Shown in pieces: positions 35,931 through 48,420 of a stretch of 64,000 nucleotides of DNA. The DNA is from Rhytidiadelphus loreus (taxonomy: Eukaryota; Streptophyta; Bryopsida; Hypnales; Hylocomiaceae), in assembly GCA_947034895.1 (NCBI GenBank), contig OX344761.1, positions 40,126,863-40,190,862 of the forward strand. Reading direction: 5' to 3'. Under the pieces are notes generated by a model. It did no database searches. It was not told the DNA's origin and worked only from the letters and a program-made list of their open reading frames with translations. A program made the position numbers and the translations under genes. Every line of letters begins with the position of its first letter. Within the stretch, counting starts at the first letter, position 1.

Positions 35931-36869
35931 TACAGGTTAAATAAATATTCAATAAAGAATGTCAGCCTTGTCCATCAGGTAATGTACTATGAGTATCTTT
36001 ACCAATATATAATGATAGACCAAAATGGTATCTGTACATGACTAGGGTGTCTCATACTAATACTTCATGGTCTTGATTTCTAATGTCAAGACTTCTATGT
36101 TTTATCTAAGTATGCTAAAATTGCAATATGGAAAGTGCTAGCCATTTTTGAATTTTTGATTGAAATTGCACAAAATATCCAATGACCATTCACCCCTAAA
36201 GTTTTGTGGTGTTTTGAAGCCAAAAATTGCTATGAAGCATTGTAAGTTTCTAGAACCTGTTCTAAAAGCAAGAATAGAACCTTCATTGTTGATTATTTTA
36301 TGATGAATTTAATTATAGAATCTATTAGTTGGCTCATTCAAGTGTGTCTTGCTGAATTCTAGAGTGGAAATCATCATCAATTGGAATTTCATATAGAGGG
36401 TTTCTTAAACCCTAAGAATTGTCAAGTACATAGTTTTCAACAAAAAATTGTCAAAAATTGCTATTTTCTAGTTCTTTGAGCAAAAATGCTCTCCTTTCGA
36501 TCTTCAATTTCACCTTGTAAAATTTTGTTTGACTAATATACAAATTGGAGAATTAAAAACAAACAAACATTGGCACAATAAAATGCAAGATTATTGCAAA
36601 TCTCGTTAGAGAAAAATAAAAAATTGGCATTGCCTGTTGGGGGCAACAAATCTTTGTCTCCTCTAAGAATGAGTTTTTACATTGCTCAAAGTTTTATATA
36701 CATATACATACCAAAAATCATTTTAAGTTGCATACTTATCAAATCTCTGAACCAAAAAGAAGAATTTACACTTAGCAGTTGAATTATTGAATTCATTTTT
36801 TGAATAATATATTTTTGAAATGGACATTCTATTAGATGAAAATTCTATTTCCAAGAACTCAAGGAAATA

Positions 36870-37740
36870 TATGTCTACACTTTGTATTCAAGAAGGAGCA
36901 AGGGAGCGGGCCCTCGCAGTTCCAACTAACCCGATTGCCATCCCAAGTAGCCAGAACAGGGGAGCGAAGCCAAATCTTGCTAAAGGATTTCCAGTTCCTA
37001 GAGGTCTGAAGAGAGCGAGTGGAGGAAGCCTGGACAGTTTTTAAAAGGGCAGCCCGACCGACGTCAATAAGCGCCTCCCAGAGGGCCGATTGAGAAAACT
37101 GTAGAGGCCAGCGCTCTTGGGCGAAGATGAGTTTGTTGCGGGTGATTCAGCATTGCCATAAGGTGATGCCCCTGATAATGGACCAAAGCTGGCGTATGCT
37201 GCGAAACCGGCGAGGGAGGGGAGAGCCAAAAATGCAGTGAACTGCATCCAATCTTCTGTGAGGCCCAAGAGGAGGGGAGGACCCCAAAATGTGATGGCCA
37301 ATCGATTGGGCATAGTCCCAGATGGCCATGGAATTTGGACAGGAAAAAACCCGGTGGATAGGGGATTCAATAACACCAGATGGACAGAAAATACATTTGG
37401 TGTCAATATGGGAGGCAATTTGAGCTCGCCATGAGTTAACGGCCACAGCGTTATGCCAGATGGACCACATGAATGCAGTGTCCTTTAATGGACGAGATTG
37501 GATCCAAACATCTTTCCATGTGGGAAGAAAAGAATCAGGAAGAGTTCCTGGCCATTTCGATGGGATGGAGCGTTTCGGTATAAGTTGGGTCATGAGTAAC
37601 TTACACTTGATGGAAGCGGAGTATTTGAATAGGTCGGTTCCATTGTCCCATCTCCATCTTCCGGGATCAAGCTCCAGAGATGAAATTGCGCCCGCGAAGA
37701 GTAGTTGCTTGGGATTGCCTCAGCCTTTTTTAATCTGGAT
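36870..37740 (-). pseudogene. Broken 3' end of a LINE retrotransposon (RT zinc-binding domain)
   Basis: Translated on the minus strand, the segment from about 37,730 down shows the plant non-LTR retrotransposon zinc-binding region: a 'RWRWDNGTDLFKYSASIKCKLL' type lead-in, then FMWSIWHNAVAVNSWRAQI and the Cys/His part KCIFC....ESPIHRVFSCPNS. An in-frame TGA at 37,147-37,149 (context LWQC-stop-ITRNKLIF, probably a Trp codon originally) interrupts a frame that then stays open to about 36,880. The reverse transcriptase and endonuclease parts are absent upstream, so this is a dead 5'-truncated copy. It is GC-richer than its surroundings. Confidence 0.85.
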
Positions 37741-37789
37741 GATGCAGACCCTACGTACATGGCCTGTAAAGCACAGAGATCCTGAGTGA

Positions 37790-38440
37790 CCAGGCATGAT
37801 TGATAGCTGGCGTGAGGTGTGGCCGACGGTGGCTGTGGCCGACGGTGACATTTTCAAATCAAAAGTTGCAACGTTTCCAGGATTTATTTTTGACTTGTAT
37901 GTGTCCTTCTACAATCATCATCTAAGCCACTAACCATTCAAATTTCAGTAAAGAAGCAATAAATGTAGCTTGTTTCTTCACAAGAAGTGAAGGGGGTCTA
38001 ACAATTTATTCTTTTTGTGCTTTGAAGCTAATTTTTTTTTTTCAACTTAGACTTGAATTTTTGCTTCTCTTTTAGATTTGGCAAGCTTTACTCTTTACTC
38101 TTTTTCTTTTTTCTTTCTCATTGAACTTGTCTTCTTCTTTGGTTGCTTTCAAGTTGTTTATGGAAAATTCTTCTTAGATGAAGTATTTTCTATGGGGATT
38201 TAATCTGTTAGTTTTTAGGGTTTTTCACAAAGAGTTGGAAAAAAAAAGAACCTTAAGTATATTGGATAGGGGCTTCAATTCCACCTTCCAAGCCATTGCA
38301 TCTAGATATACAAAAAAAATCAAGAATAACCCCTAAATGCCCATACTACATTTTTTGGCGACATATCAATTTTTGGTAGCTCACTATGAATGTTTTTATT
38401 TTTTTTCTTTGAAAACTTCACACATGTGTTTGAGAATTAA
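37790..38440. other. AT-rich spacer, no gene seen
   Basis: A short direct repeat 'gtgtggccgacggtg/gctgtggccgacggtg' sits at 37,818-37,850. Otherwise nothing is recognised. Confidence 0.45.
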
Positions 38441-38718
38441 CATTAGATAAGATTTTGCTTTTTTGGAGGACTGTAGGAATGCAAACACAACAGCCTGCTG
38501 ACGTGGCTGAGAAATTGCCATGTCAAAAACTAATAAAAAATTATTTTAATGATATTTTAATTTTTAACTTTCAATTTAATCATTTAATTTTTTAAATTTA
38601 ATTTTTTTTTAAATTTAAAATTAAAATGATTTTTTTTAGACAATAGTGTCTAAATCTCAACAACAGGAACTAACTTGAAATGGCCTAACGATTAAAATGA
38701 TTAAAATTCCATCTAATG
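38441..38718. mobile_element. MITE family M1, copy C
   Basis: Ends are CATTAGATAAGATTT and CATCTAATG (inverted). The inner block 'gctgacgtggctgagaaattgccatgtc' is the family hallmark. The core has been replaced by T/A runs. Non-coding. Confidence 0.7.
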
Positions 38719-38755
38719 CTTTATCCCCTAAATCTCAATAGCATCTAATGCTTTA

Positions 38756-40480
38756 ACCCCTAAAGGACCATTGTCCCTTTGTGGGACAAATGAGATTTCA
38801 AGCAAGTACCTACGGGCTGAAATTTTGTCATGATTTTTTGAATTTTTTTCAGGATAGAAAAACTGATTAACTTCATGGGAATATACATTTTTTTTCAATC
38901 AGTGCTTGGGAACAAAAGTTATGCCCAAATAAGCTCAAAATAGGGAAGAAGATCAACAAAAAAAAATTAGAAAATTTTCTCATAGATTTTATTTTTGTCC
39001 ACATCAAAAGCTTTGATTTATTCCATTTGAATTTGTTATGAAAAAATTACAAATAATCTTGTTCTTTGCACAAATAGAGCATCTTTTTGAAAAAATAACT
39101 TATAGGATTCATTTATGAATGCAATTTTTACAATTTTTCAAAAAAAAAAGTTCCACATAGTTTAGTTTTCTTCCTAAAACAATCTCACCCCTGATCTCAC
39201 CATTGGAATAAGTGTGTTTTAATTCCATTTTAAAGATATTAATTATTTAGATTTTCCTTCTATCTCATACCTACTTCTACTTAATGAAATTTTAAAGAAT
39301 AAAAATTATTATTTTTTGAATTTTTCTTTTTTTTCTAAACTCTCAACTTAATTTTCCACAATAAAGATATAAAGCTCAAAACTCTATAGTACAAAAAGTT
39401 TAATTTAAGAAGGTTCAAAGTCAAATAATCTAATCTCGCAATGTGCTAAAAGCTTGTTTTTTTTCGTTTTTTTTCCACTTTAAATGCAAATATCTGACAA
39501 TCTATGACATCAAAAATTTTGAAATTATTTCTACACATTTTCATACTAGTTTGGTTAAAGCTCCTATGGTTAAATGTGCAAAAAAAACAATTTTCAAATT
39601 TCTTTATTGTTTGCTATAGAAATGGCACATTTGAGTGTTTTTTTGCAAAAAAAAAGGCCTTGGTTTTGTAAGGGTGAAGCCCAACAATTTTCATAACTTT
39701 CAACTACATGCTTAAAAAGTTATTGTATGATACATGGTTTTCATTGCTTAGCGGGCAATACAGACAACAAAAAAACTTCTTTTAAAATCACTTTTGAAAA
39801 AATAATAATTTGAAATTGGTTCTCTAGATTTATCTATAGATGGAAAGCTTTGAATCATTTCATTCTAATTAATGGGATGAAAGCTATGAGGAGTTTTAGT
39901 TTGGGGTAGTTTGGAGGTAGTTATGAAATCTCTATTCTAAGACAAACTTTGAAGTCCTTTATTTAACTCAATTTTAAATATTTTTTGACAAAAAATTAAA
40001 ATATTAGGTGTATATTTTTTATTATAACATTGCAGCCATTGGGATTGACATTTTTCAATTCCAATAATAAACTCTTAACAGTTTTGTATTTTGAATCATT
40101 CTCTACTTCTTTCTACTTATTATTTTTTTCTTGTATGTTGTACAATTCCAGATGATCTAAAAATTTTCAAACACGTAGCCAACTTGCCTTGAATAAAGAA
40201 TGCAAAGAGTAACCACCATTTTGGACATTTTTTCATACAAATGCAACCTTGTGAAGTGCAACTACTTGGATTTTTCAAGGGTCAAAAAGAAGATTTTTGT
40301 CACTTCTAACACTAATATCTTGCAATCTGCATAGTGGAAATTTCTGAAATTTTTTCCACATCTTTTCAAACCAACATATTATAAGATCCTATGGTTATCA
40401 AAAAAATATTTTTTTCTAAAATTTGTTACTTGTATTAGAAATGGCTATTTTGGAGCATTTTTGGTGAAAACATAGTCCAA
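38756..40480 (+). repeat. Long ORF-less repeat R1, longest copy
   Basis: Starts 'taacccctaaaggaccattgtcccttt' as at 23,866 and stays collinear with it beyond 1 kb. Its later part matches 13,900-15,000 in reverse. There is some internal repetition (39,480-39,640 against 40,310-40,460). It lacks LTRs, a zinc finger, reverse transcriptase or transposase frames. Confidence 0.6.
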
Positions 40481-42600
40481 ATCATTTAGCGGATAATTAC
40501 TCCCTCAATCCCACTAAAACCCTCCAAACTTCTTTTTTTTGAGGGATCAAGTACATTTTTAGTCATAGTGCTAGCAATACATGTATTCAAGAACAAGTAA
40601 GCCTTCTATTAGATTTATGCAAAATCTCCAACTTAGATGTTGTCATTTAGGCACCTAAATCCATGTGGAAAGTACAATATTTGAGCATAATATGTAAATG
40701 TTGCCACCTCTGACATTTTAGATGATTTAAAGGATAGTGGCAACAATAGGATTCTAGAAATGTGATTCCCAGCTTAAATATGTGCAATAAAAAAACCTAG
40801 CCCACTTTATGAAAAAAAAATTATAGTGCTAAAGTCATCACTAAATGCATCGTCAACACTACTATTTGAGGAAGCAATTTGTACAAAGTGTCTTATATGG
40901 CAGGATCAAGCTTGCTAGGCCAAATGAATGTTCCTAGATTGTTTCACTTGCCCCTACAAGGTTGTTCAATATGATAAACACTTACTCAACAGTCCAAATG
41001 AAGAACTTGAGCTTTTTAGTGGGACAAATGTTTTGCTTGATTTGAAGGTTTTTAGTAGGACAAAAGGAGTAAAAAATATCATAGAAATGTTTGTGAAAAT
41101 CAATATAATATTGGAATGTTTTTTAGCTTACATGTCTTCAACAATTGAGGAAAAATTGATCTCCTTTGAAGCATCAATATTGTCTGTTTTATACTCATTT
41201 GCTTGGCATTTGCTTTTGTATCTTGAAATGTGACATTCTAAAGTTCTCAATTCACTTTCTTCAACTAACCAAATATATAGGTTAATATTGAACGGGCTTA
41301 TTGTAGATCGTAGGTGATGGATAGGGTCATCACTTTAATGCCAAATATTTAATTATAGTTCCCAAAGTAGGGTCGGCACTTTAAAATTTAAATTTTGGAA
41401 ATTCGACATTACTTTGAAAAAAATGAAAATGGTACATAACACCCCTCCTAACTCCTAAGATCACTTACTAGGGGGAGATTGAGGAAGACAAATCTTTATA
41501 CAAATTGGATGGTAGGAGGTAAAACAATCCATGTAGAATATATTAATGGTTAGGATTAGTAGGAGTTCAATCTTCAAATTATCCCATATCCTTTGAGGGT
41601 TCATAAGGAACAATGAATTCATTATAATAAGGACCTCTCCACCCTTCATATTCACTAATTGTCAATGTAGAATTAAATTTAGTTTCAATCAAAATTTACT
41701 TGATGGTACATGGTATTAGAATATTTTGACTTACATTGGAAATTTTATTTTTGTATAACAACTTCCTCATTTAATTCTTGCTAAAATCGGCAATATTTAT
41801 TTTTCATTTATTTTTCAACATTCTTAAAAATAATTATTTTTCACTGATCCTGCCCTTCACCTATGATATACACTACTTTGGCCCTAAGAAAGTCCTTCAA
41901 CAATAGTATCTTAGAAAATATCTATACTTTGGATGAAATAAATGCCATAACATGTGCTATTGTTCTTAGATTGTTGAGGGACTTTCATACATACAAAATA
42001 TAAAGACATTTATATCATATTTGAAAAATGGCAAATCCATTGTAATATATTAAAAACAACCAAATGCATCTTTCTATTATATACAATTGAATAGTAATTT
42101 ACATCAACTACTTGAATCTTAAGTTCAAGAAGAACCTTTTTGGAAATTTTCAAAGTTCTCATGTTATTTTGCCTTTCCCATAATGAGCTCAGAAAATTGC
42201 AATCAATAAGGGTATTATACCAATAGTCAATGATATACTTGCACTTGCAGTAGAAATATAAAATATAAAATATTTATAATTTGATATACTCATGTAGATC
42301 CAAATGAGTTGTTGATTTGATTGAGTTCAAATGTAGTACGTAAGGTTTTACTATCAAGCTTTCCAAGTTACAAATAACAAGCGTGCTCCAATGTCTACTA
42401 TCAATTTATAAAAAACAAACATAATTAGTAACATTGTAGTAAATTGAGATTTCAAAAACAAGTTTTATAAATGAGAGTCTAAAATATTTGGATTTGATTT
42501 CCTGAGTAGAATATCTAGGAAAATATAATCACTTGAAGTAATTTGTATATTTGAGCCAATGTCTAATTTTTTCAAATCTTTTTGTAGTATCCTACTTACA
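40481..42600. other. AT-rich spacer, no gene supported
   Basis: A 101-codon frame at 40,928-41,233 (+) does not resemble a known family. No other structure is seen. Confidence 0.4.
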
Positions 42601-42601
42601 G

Positions 42602-43062
42602 ATAATTACAATCTTTCTAAAAGAAACTATTAAAGAATTGGAGTCCTTTTAAACACTGATGCTTTTTTTCTTGGTACTTGACATAAAATTCCACCATCGC
42701 CTTTGTGAGGCATTGACCTTCAGTTAGCAATTGAAATTCAGTGGCCCTAATTGTCACTAGATTAGGATCATTACATGGCCAAACAACTAAATCTTGAACT
42801 CCTATTTGTGCTTCATTAGACATGTTGATGGAATCTTTGTCACATAAGATCTCATTGGTATCATCTTCATATAAGACCTTGTTGACATTCTCTTCTTAAA
42901 GCAACTCTTTGGTTTGAAAATATGGTTAATCACAACGTTAACAATTTCATTTGACACTTCTTTGTCTATATTGCCACCTTCACTTGGAATTGTTTGTTTC
43001 ACCTCTTCATTTTTCATTAGTGAAGGCAAAGGTAGACTCTTCAAATAAGATAAACTCAGCAC
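42602..43062 (-). pseudogene. Decayed Ulp1/SENP (C48) SUMO-protease-like fragment
   Basis: Minus-strand frame 42,823 to 42,617 encodes DLVVWPCNDPNLVTIRATEF, then a LLTEGQCLTKAMVEFYVKYQ-like segment and LQFFNSFF. This matches the start of the Ulp1 catalytic domain of plant SUMO proteases (pattern '..L....LND.IIDFYIKYL...FHFFNSFF'). Where the family has Tyr after NSFF there is a TAG. The upstream open frame (43,062-42,802) is in a different phase, suggesting a frameshift or a lost splice site. A GTAAGT donor-like site follows near 42,600. I do not find the catalytic His, Asp or Cys exons. It may be a host relic or cargo of a transposon, since some Mutator-like elements carry Ulp1 domains. Confidence 0.6.
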
Positions 43063-43079
43063 ATAGTGCTTATTTACAA

Positions 43080-43205
43080 TGACACTAGTGCATGCGCATA
43101 GAGATAGAATCTATAACCTAGTTACTTATAATATAAAAACACCTATAACCATAGAAGATGTCTACAATTTAGACTCCTAGGTTTACATGCTCATGGATTT
43201 TATGA
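43080..43205. mobile_element. Remnant of family MM MITE
   Basis: Contains 'cctagttacttataatataaaaacacctataaccatagaagatgtctac' and ends 'ctcctaggtttacatgctcatggatt', as in the other MM copies. It is truncated and without a recognisable duplication. Confidence 0.5.
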
Positions 43206-43370
43206 TCACATTATAATACTCTCCTACTTATTCACTGTTGTTGAATTTACAAAAGTATGCATATTATCCATTAAAAACCATCTCAACCATTAATAACTAC
43301 AACAAAATACATGTTTTATAACTACAAAATATGACTGCAATGAGTCATGAAATTGAAAAATATGACTCAC

Positions 43371-43475
43371 ATAGAAATCACTGTAGATGATTTGCAATAT
43401 GATTGGGTCTACTCATTACTGATAGAAATCACTGTAGATGATTTGCGATATGATTGGATCTACTCATTAACGTTG
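43371..43475 (+). repeat. Two-copy 51-bp tandem repeat
   Basis: 'atagaaatcactgtagatga' plus 'tttgcaatatgattgggtct'-type blocks occur twice in succession with two or three differences. Confidence 0.85.
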
Positions 43476-43629
43476 AGTCGCTTCGCACATGTAGTCATAT
43501 GGGTTGGAAGGTGTAATTAGTCATACTTTGCAAATGTGGCATATACATTGACTATTTGGGGGGACTTGATTTTTTTTTGAGCTACTCAGGCAAAGAAATA
43601 AAAATCCTACATGGCATATGACTTTGTGT

Positions 43630-43895
43630 AGTTATATTTTTGGCTGATGTGGAATATGATTGTGGTGAGTCATATTTTGGTTGATGTAGAATATGATTGC
43701 GGTGAGTCATACTTTGGTTGACGTGGAATGTGGCTGCGGTGAGTCATATTTTTTGCTAATGTGGAAAATGACTCTCATGAGTCATATTTTTGAATGATGT
43801 GGAATACAAATATGGCTCACAAGAATCATATTCTTTACTATTGTGAAACATGACTCTTATAAGTCATATTTTTAGTTGGTGTGGTAGTTCATGTA
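43630..43895 (+). repeat. ~45-bp minisatellite with 'gagtcatattttt' core
   Basis: Five to six diverged units of the form 'gatgtggaatatgactgtggtgagtcatattttggtt' follow one another. Further degenerate relatives continue to about 44,050. Non-coding. Confidence 0.75.
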
Positions 43896-44390
43896 GATGT
43901 CATTAGTAATTTTATGACTGACTGCAATCATATTTTGTGGAGTACAAGGTCACGTTTTGATACACATAACTATGAGCATTATATGACTATAGCTAGTTAT
44001 ATTTTGGCCAATATATATTGTGAAATGTAACTCAAGCAAGTGATATTCCAAATGATTTAGAGTCATATTTTTAAAATTTGTGTGCAGTTTGTGATGAGGG
44101 TGATTGAGGTCCAAAAATAGCTTTAATTACAAACTACAATCACATTTTCTATGCATTTTAAATGAACAAAACACATTGCAATAATACATCAAGATAATTT
44201 AACAATTGAATAAAAGACTTCATGTAGTTAAATACGAATACACATGGTTTAAAAAATATATACATGAGAAAATCATACTGGAGAGGGCGAATGGAAAAAT
44301 GAATGCAATTGTCTTCATTGACATTTATTAATCACCAATACAAAACATATATATCACAATGAATCATTTACACAATCTAATAAGGCCTAT

Positions 44391-44462
44391 ATTCAACGAC
44401 GCTAGCATGCGAGCTTGGAGCGGCGAGCCTGCGAGCTGTGAGCGTGAAGTTTGCGAGCATAG
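44391..44462. mobile_element. Terminal fragment of an MM-type MITE
   Basis: 'aacgacgctagcatgcgagc' matches the MM terminal sequence. It is followed by several 'gcgag(c)' repeats and 'gtttgcgagcatagag' instead of the usual interior. It appears to be a solo or deleted end. Confidence 0.45.
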
Positions 44463-44899
44463 AGATCCAAAATTATATAAATTTTGTTAATGATGTCTAA
44501 AAAAGGAAAGTTTTCAAAAAAATGCCTAAAATAGAAAAAAGTTACTATTTATAGTAAGTGTTGCGGCCTATGACCGTGGCTCCTAAAACCGTGGATTTGG
44601 GTAAATTTTTTTTTTTTGGGTCTTCAAATTCTTATTTTCGATGTCTTCAGGCTTTTACTCATTTTGACTTTTTGGCAAAGTTAAAGCACTTACAACATGT
44701 GTAGAATGAGTACACAACTTCAAGGGTAGTTTCAGATGAATACCTCATATCATTGTTGTAGACATATGACTTCAATGTTAAAGTGTTTAGCATATAGAGT
44801 TCAAAATTTTGTTGTTAATTTCTAGGACTCGTTGTAAATTTGTAATATCCTACCTCATGTTCACATCTTTAAAAAATTTGTAGAAAATGGAAGAAGAGA

Positions 44900-45330
44900 A
44901 GGTTTAGGGGTTTAGGGTTTAGAAATGGAAGGCGTTGTACTAGAAAAAAAGATGAAGAAAGTGAGAACCTGAACGAATGAAATGAATGAAAAAAAAAGTG
45001 GATTAAAAAGAAAAAGAAGAAGAAGGTTTAGGGTTTCTGAAGGGAAATAAAAATTGAGAATTACAAATGCAACTTAGGAAGACGAGAAAGAAATGGAAAT
45101 ACAAATGGAAGGGAAATGAAAAAATATTATAAAAGAAAAAAAAATGGAAAATGAAAAAAAATAGAAAACAAAAAAAATGGAAAAGAAAAAAAAATGGATA
45201 AGGAAAAAAAAATTAAATGAAAGGAAAAAAAAGTGAGAAGAGACTAAAAAAATAGAAAAGGATAAGGAAACAAAATGAAGTAGGCCAATAAAATCGAGAA
45301 TGGATTGAATGAAAATGATTATAATATTCA
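44900..45330. repeat. Telomere-like motifs and purine-rich low-complexity tract
   Basis: 'ggtttaggggtttagggtttag' lies at about 44,904-44,926, with another 'gtttaggg' at 45,027. From about 45,110 to 45,260 there are repeated 'gaaaaaaaaatggaaaa' blocks, an almost pure purine strand. No gene. Confidence 0.65.
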
Positions 45331-46435
45331 TATGTGTAATACTGAATTAGGCGTTAGGATCATTCACATGAACTCACCATAGAATAGTGTACGAATGAGA
45401 GTTTTCAGACATATTTTGAATTTCCTATACTTCAAAAATGCCTACCCATTTTTTTTCCTTTATTTTTGTGAACAGCTAAAAAATGCATTGCATTAAAAAA
45501 AACCAAAAATGCAAACAATAGCCAAGTCACGGGTTTGCACAATGAAGAGAAAAGGACACAAGATAAACGAAAAGAGGAAAAAAACACACGAGTGAAGGCC
45601 CTCCCAAAAGCCAACCCATTTTCAATATCATGGTTTTCAAATCATTTCAATCGTAATATACTTACATGGATACAATACGAATGAAGTACATTTGAAAATG
45701 CGCCTATGTCTATTTGGGAACTGCAATGATTCCTGCTCGAACTAGAAGTAGCTTTAACTCATTGAAGCTATAACTAGGTGCATGAATGAATTTGTCTTCG
45801 TTGACATCCATCTTGCAAAAGTACCTATACAAGTAGTATAGGTGTTTGCAATTTACATACTGTTGTCGACCTCCAATAGCAGAAACAACCATATTTAGAA
45901 AGTCTGGGCATGTGCACGTGGGAAACAGGCCAATTGTAATTCGATAGATGTTTTTTTTATGATCTGCCCCTGTCTCCAGTGACACTATTGCACCTAAACC
46001 CGGATTGGGGATTAAGGTTACTCCCAAAATTTGACCTTTAATGTTTCCTGCACTCTCCCACTTATTCCGTTGTTCTATACTTGGTGTATTTCCAATCCTT
46101 CGAATGGTTCGGTTGTTCCTAACCGTTGGATACACATCTGGATTCTTCGGTGGTGCTTGGTCAAATAAAATAGTGTTGAAAATCTTTGACATATTGAAAA
46201 GTCGACGAGGCGACAGTGTAGGGCGTTGCTGAAGTTGGAATCCTGCATGTTGTAAGATCAGAGTTTCCTCCCGATTGAGGTGTGTTCCTGATAGAACTGG
46301 CCAAATGTCTGGCACCTCCGGCCAATCGATTATCCATTTTCGCTTTGAGCCTTTGACACATCGTTCTATATCATCCCAACAAAACCAAAAGTCGACCACC
46401 ACCAAGGTTGACGAATTGCAACGTCCAGGGCAAAA

Positions 46436-46745
46436 TCACGTCCATTTTTCGGACGTCCAGATTTTTTGGACGCGTGGACGATGTGGACAGCGACCATCGG
46501 ACGGCACCTGTTGGACGTTCAGACAGTGCGGACGGGCGGTAGGCATGGGCAAGCGGACGGCCATCGCGGACGGGCGGACGGCGCGGTCGGCGCGGACGAC
46601 CATCGCGGACAAGCGGACGGCGTGGTCGACGCGGACGGCCATTGCGGACGGGCGGACGGCGCGGTCGGCGTGGACAGCCATCGCGGACAGGCGGACGGCG
46701 TGGTCGACGCGGACGGCCATTGCGGACGGCGCGGCGGCCCGACTA
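46436..46745 (+). repeat. Left terminal CGGACGG minisatellite
   Basis: Roughly 36-40-bp units built from 'gcggacggccatcgcggac' and 'gcggacggcgcggtcg' blocks. They translate to monotonous repeats in every frame, so the long open frames here are not genes. The right end of the element carries the same core in the opposite orientation (53,850-54,230). Confidence 0.85.
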
Positions 46746-46757
46746 CAATAAAATGCC

Positions 46758-48420
46758 ATAAAACATGATTTTCAGACCTCTTTTACGCATAGTAAAATGA
46801 CTTTCTTCAAAAAACTTTTAACTCCAAAAAGGTTGAAAATGAAGCCAAGTATCACCTCCAACAATCCGTTCCAAGTTTCAACCTTCCAACAAAAAGATAT
46901 GAACCATTCTCTAAGGCTGTGCTTGAAAATGGTCAAAAAATTGCCGTCCGCTCCTCCGACCCGCCGTCTGCCCTTTCGGATGGCCCGTCCGACCCTCTGC
47001 TGACCGTAGTAAAATGCCATAAAACATGATTTTTAGACCTCTTTTACACATAGTAAAATGTCTTTTTTCAAAAAACTTTGAACTACAAAAATGTTGGAAA
47101 TGAAGCCAAGTTTTAGCTCTAGATATCCATTTCAAGTTTTAAGCTTCCAAAAAAAAGTTATAAACAATTTTCTAAGGCTGTTTTTGAAAATGACCAAAAA
47201 ATTGCCGTCCGCTCCTCCGACCCGCCGACTGCTCTTCCAACCCGCCGTCCGCCCTTCCGACGGCCCGTCCGACCTCTCTTCCAACCCGCCGTCCACCCTT
47301 CCGACGGCCCGTCCGACCCTCTGCCGACCGCAGTAAAATGTCTTAAAATATGATTTTTAGACCTCTTTTACGCATAGTAAAATGTCTTTTTCCAAAAAAC
47401 TTTGAACTACAAAAACGTTGGAAATAAAGCCAAGTTCCACCTCCAAGAATCCGTTTTAAGTTTCAACCTTCCAGCAAAAAGTTATAGACCATTTTCTAAG
47501 GCTGTTTTTGAAAATGGCCAAAAAAACGCCGTCCTCTCCTCCGACTCCCATCCACCCATCTCACCACCCAAAGGACTATTTGAGTCTCCAATCCTCCATC
47601 CGCCCTTCCCACCCGCTGTCCGCTCTTCCGACCCGCCGTCCGCCCATCCGACGGCCCGTCCGACCCTCTGCCAACCGCACTAAAATGTCTTAAAACATGA
47701 TTTTTAGACCTCTTTTACGCATAGTAAAATGTCTTTTTTCAAAAAACTTTGAACTACAAAAACTTTGAAAATGAAGTCAAGTTCCACCTCCAAGAATCTG
47801 TTTTAAGTTTCAACCTTCCAACAAAAAGTTATAGACCATTTTCTAAGGTTGTTTTTGATAATGGCCAAAAAAGCGTTGTCTTCTACTCCTTTCTTCCGAC
47901 CCCCCGTTCACCATCTAACCACTTGTCCACCTATTGTACCCTCCATCCAGCTGTATTGTATTGATGAATTTTAAAAAGTACAGATTCGCTTTTCAAGGCT
48001 TCCATTTAATACTACAAAGTACTAAAGGATCCTCCGAGTCTCTAATCCGCCATTCGCCCTTCCCACCCGTCGTCCGCTCTTCTGACCCGCCGTCCGACCC
48101 TCTGCCGACCGCACTAAAATGTCTTAAAACATGATTTTTAGACCTCTTTTACGCATAGTAAAATGTCTTTTTTCAAAAAACTTTGAACTACAAAAACGTT
48201 GGAAATGAAGTCAAGTTCCACTTCGAAGAATCCGTTTTAAGTTTCAACCTTTCAACAGAATGTTATAGACCATTTTCTAAGGCTGTTTTTGATAATGGCC
48301 AAAAAAGCGTTGTCTTCTACTCCTCTCCTCCGACCCCCCGTTCGCCATCTAACCAGTAACCACTCGTCCGCCTATTGTACCCTCCATCCAGCTGTATTGT
48401 ATTGATGAATTTTAAAAAGT
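46758..48420 (+). repeat. Left-arm tandem array (about 265-435-bp units)
   Basis: Five units begin near 46,758, 47,023, 47,345, 47,692 and 48,126. Each starts 'acatgatttttagacctctt' followed by 'ttacgcatagtaaaatg'. Each carries 'gaactacaaaaacgttg(g)aaatgaag', a 'ttttctaaggctgtttttgaaaatggccaaaaaa' segment and a C-rich 'cgacccgccgtccgcccttccgac' core. Unit length grows toward the centre. Confidence 0.85.

Noticed and set aside
40928..41233. 101-codon + strand frame as a gene
   Set aside because: Unrecognised, AT-driven composition, no start context or exon neighbours. Left as spacer.
46436..46768. Overlapping open frames of about 100-160 codons with repetitive Arg/Ala/Asp composition
   Set aside because: They arise from the CGGACGG minisatellite, are open in several frames on both strands and translate to simple repeats. 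Not genes.
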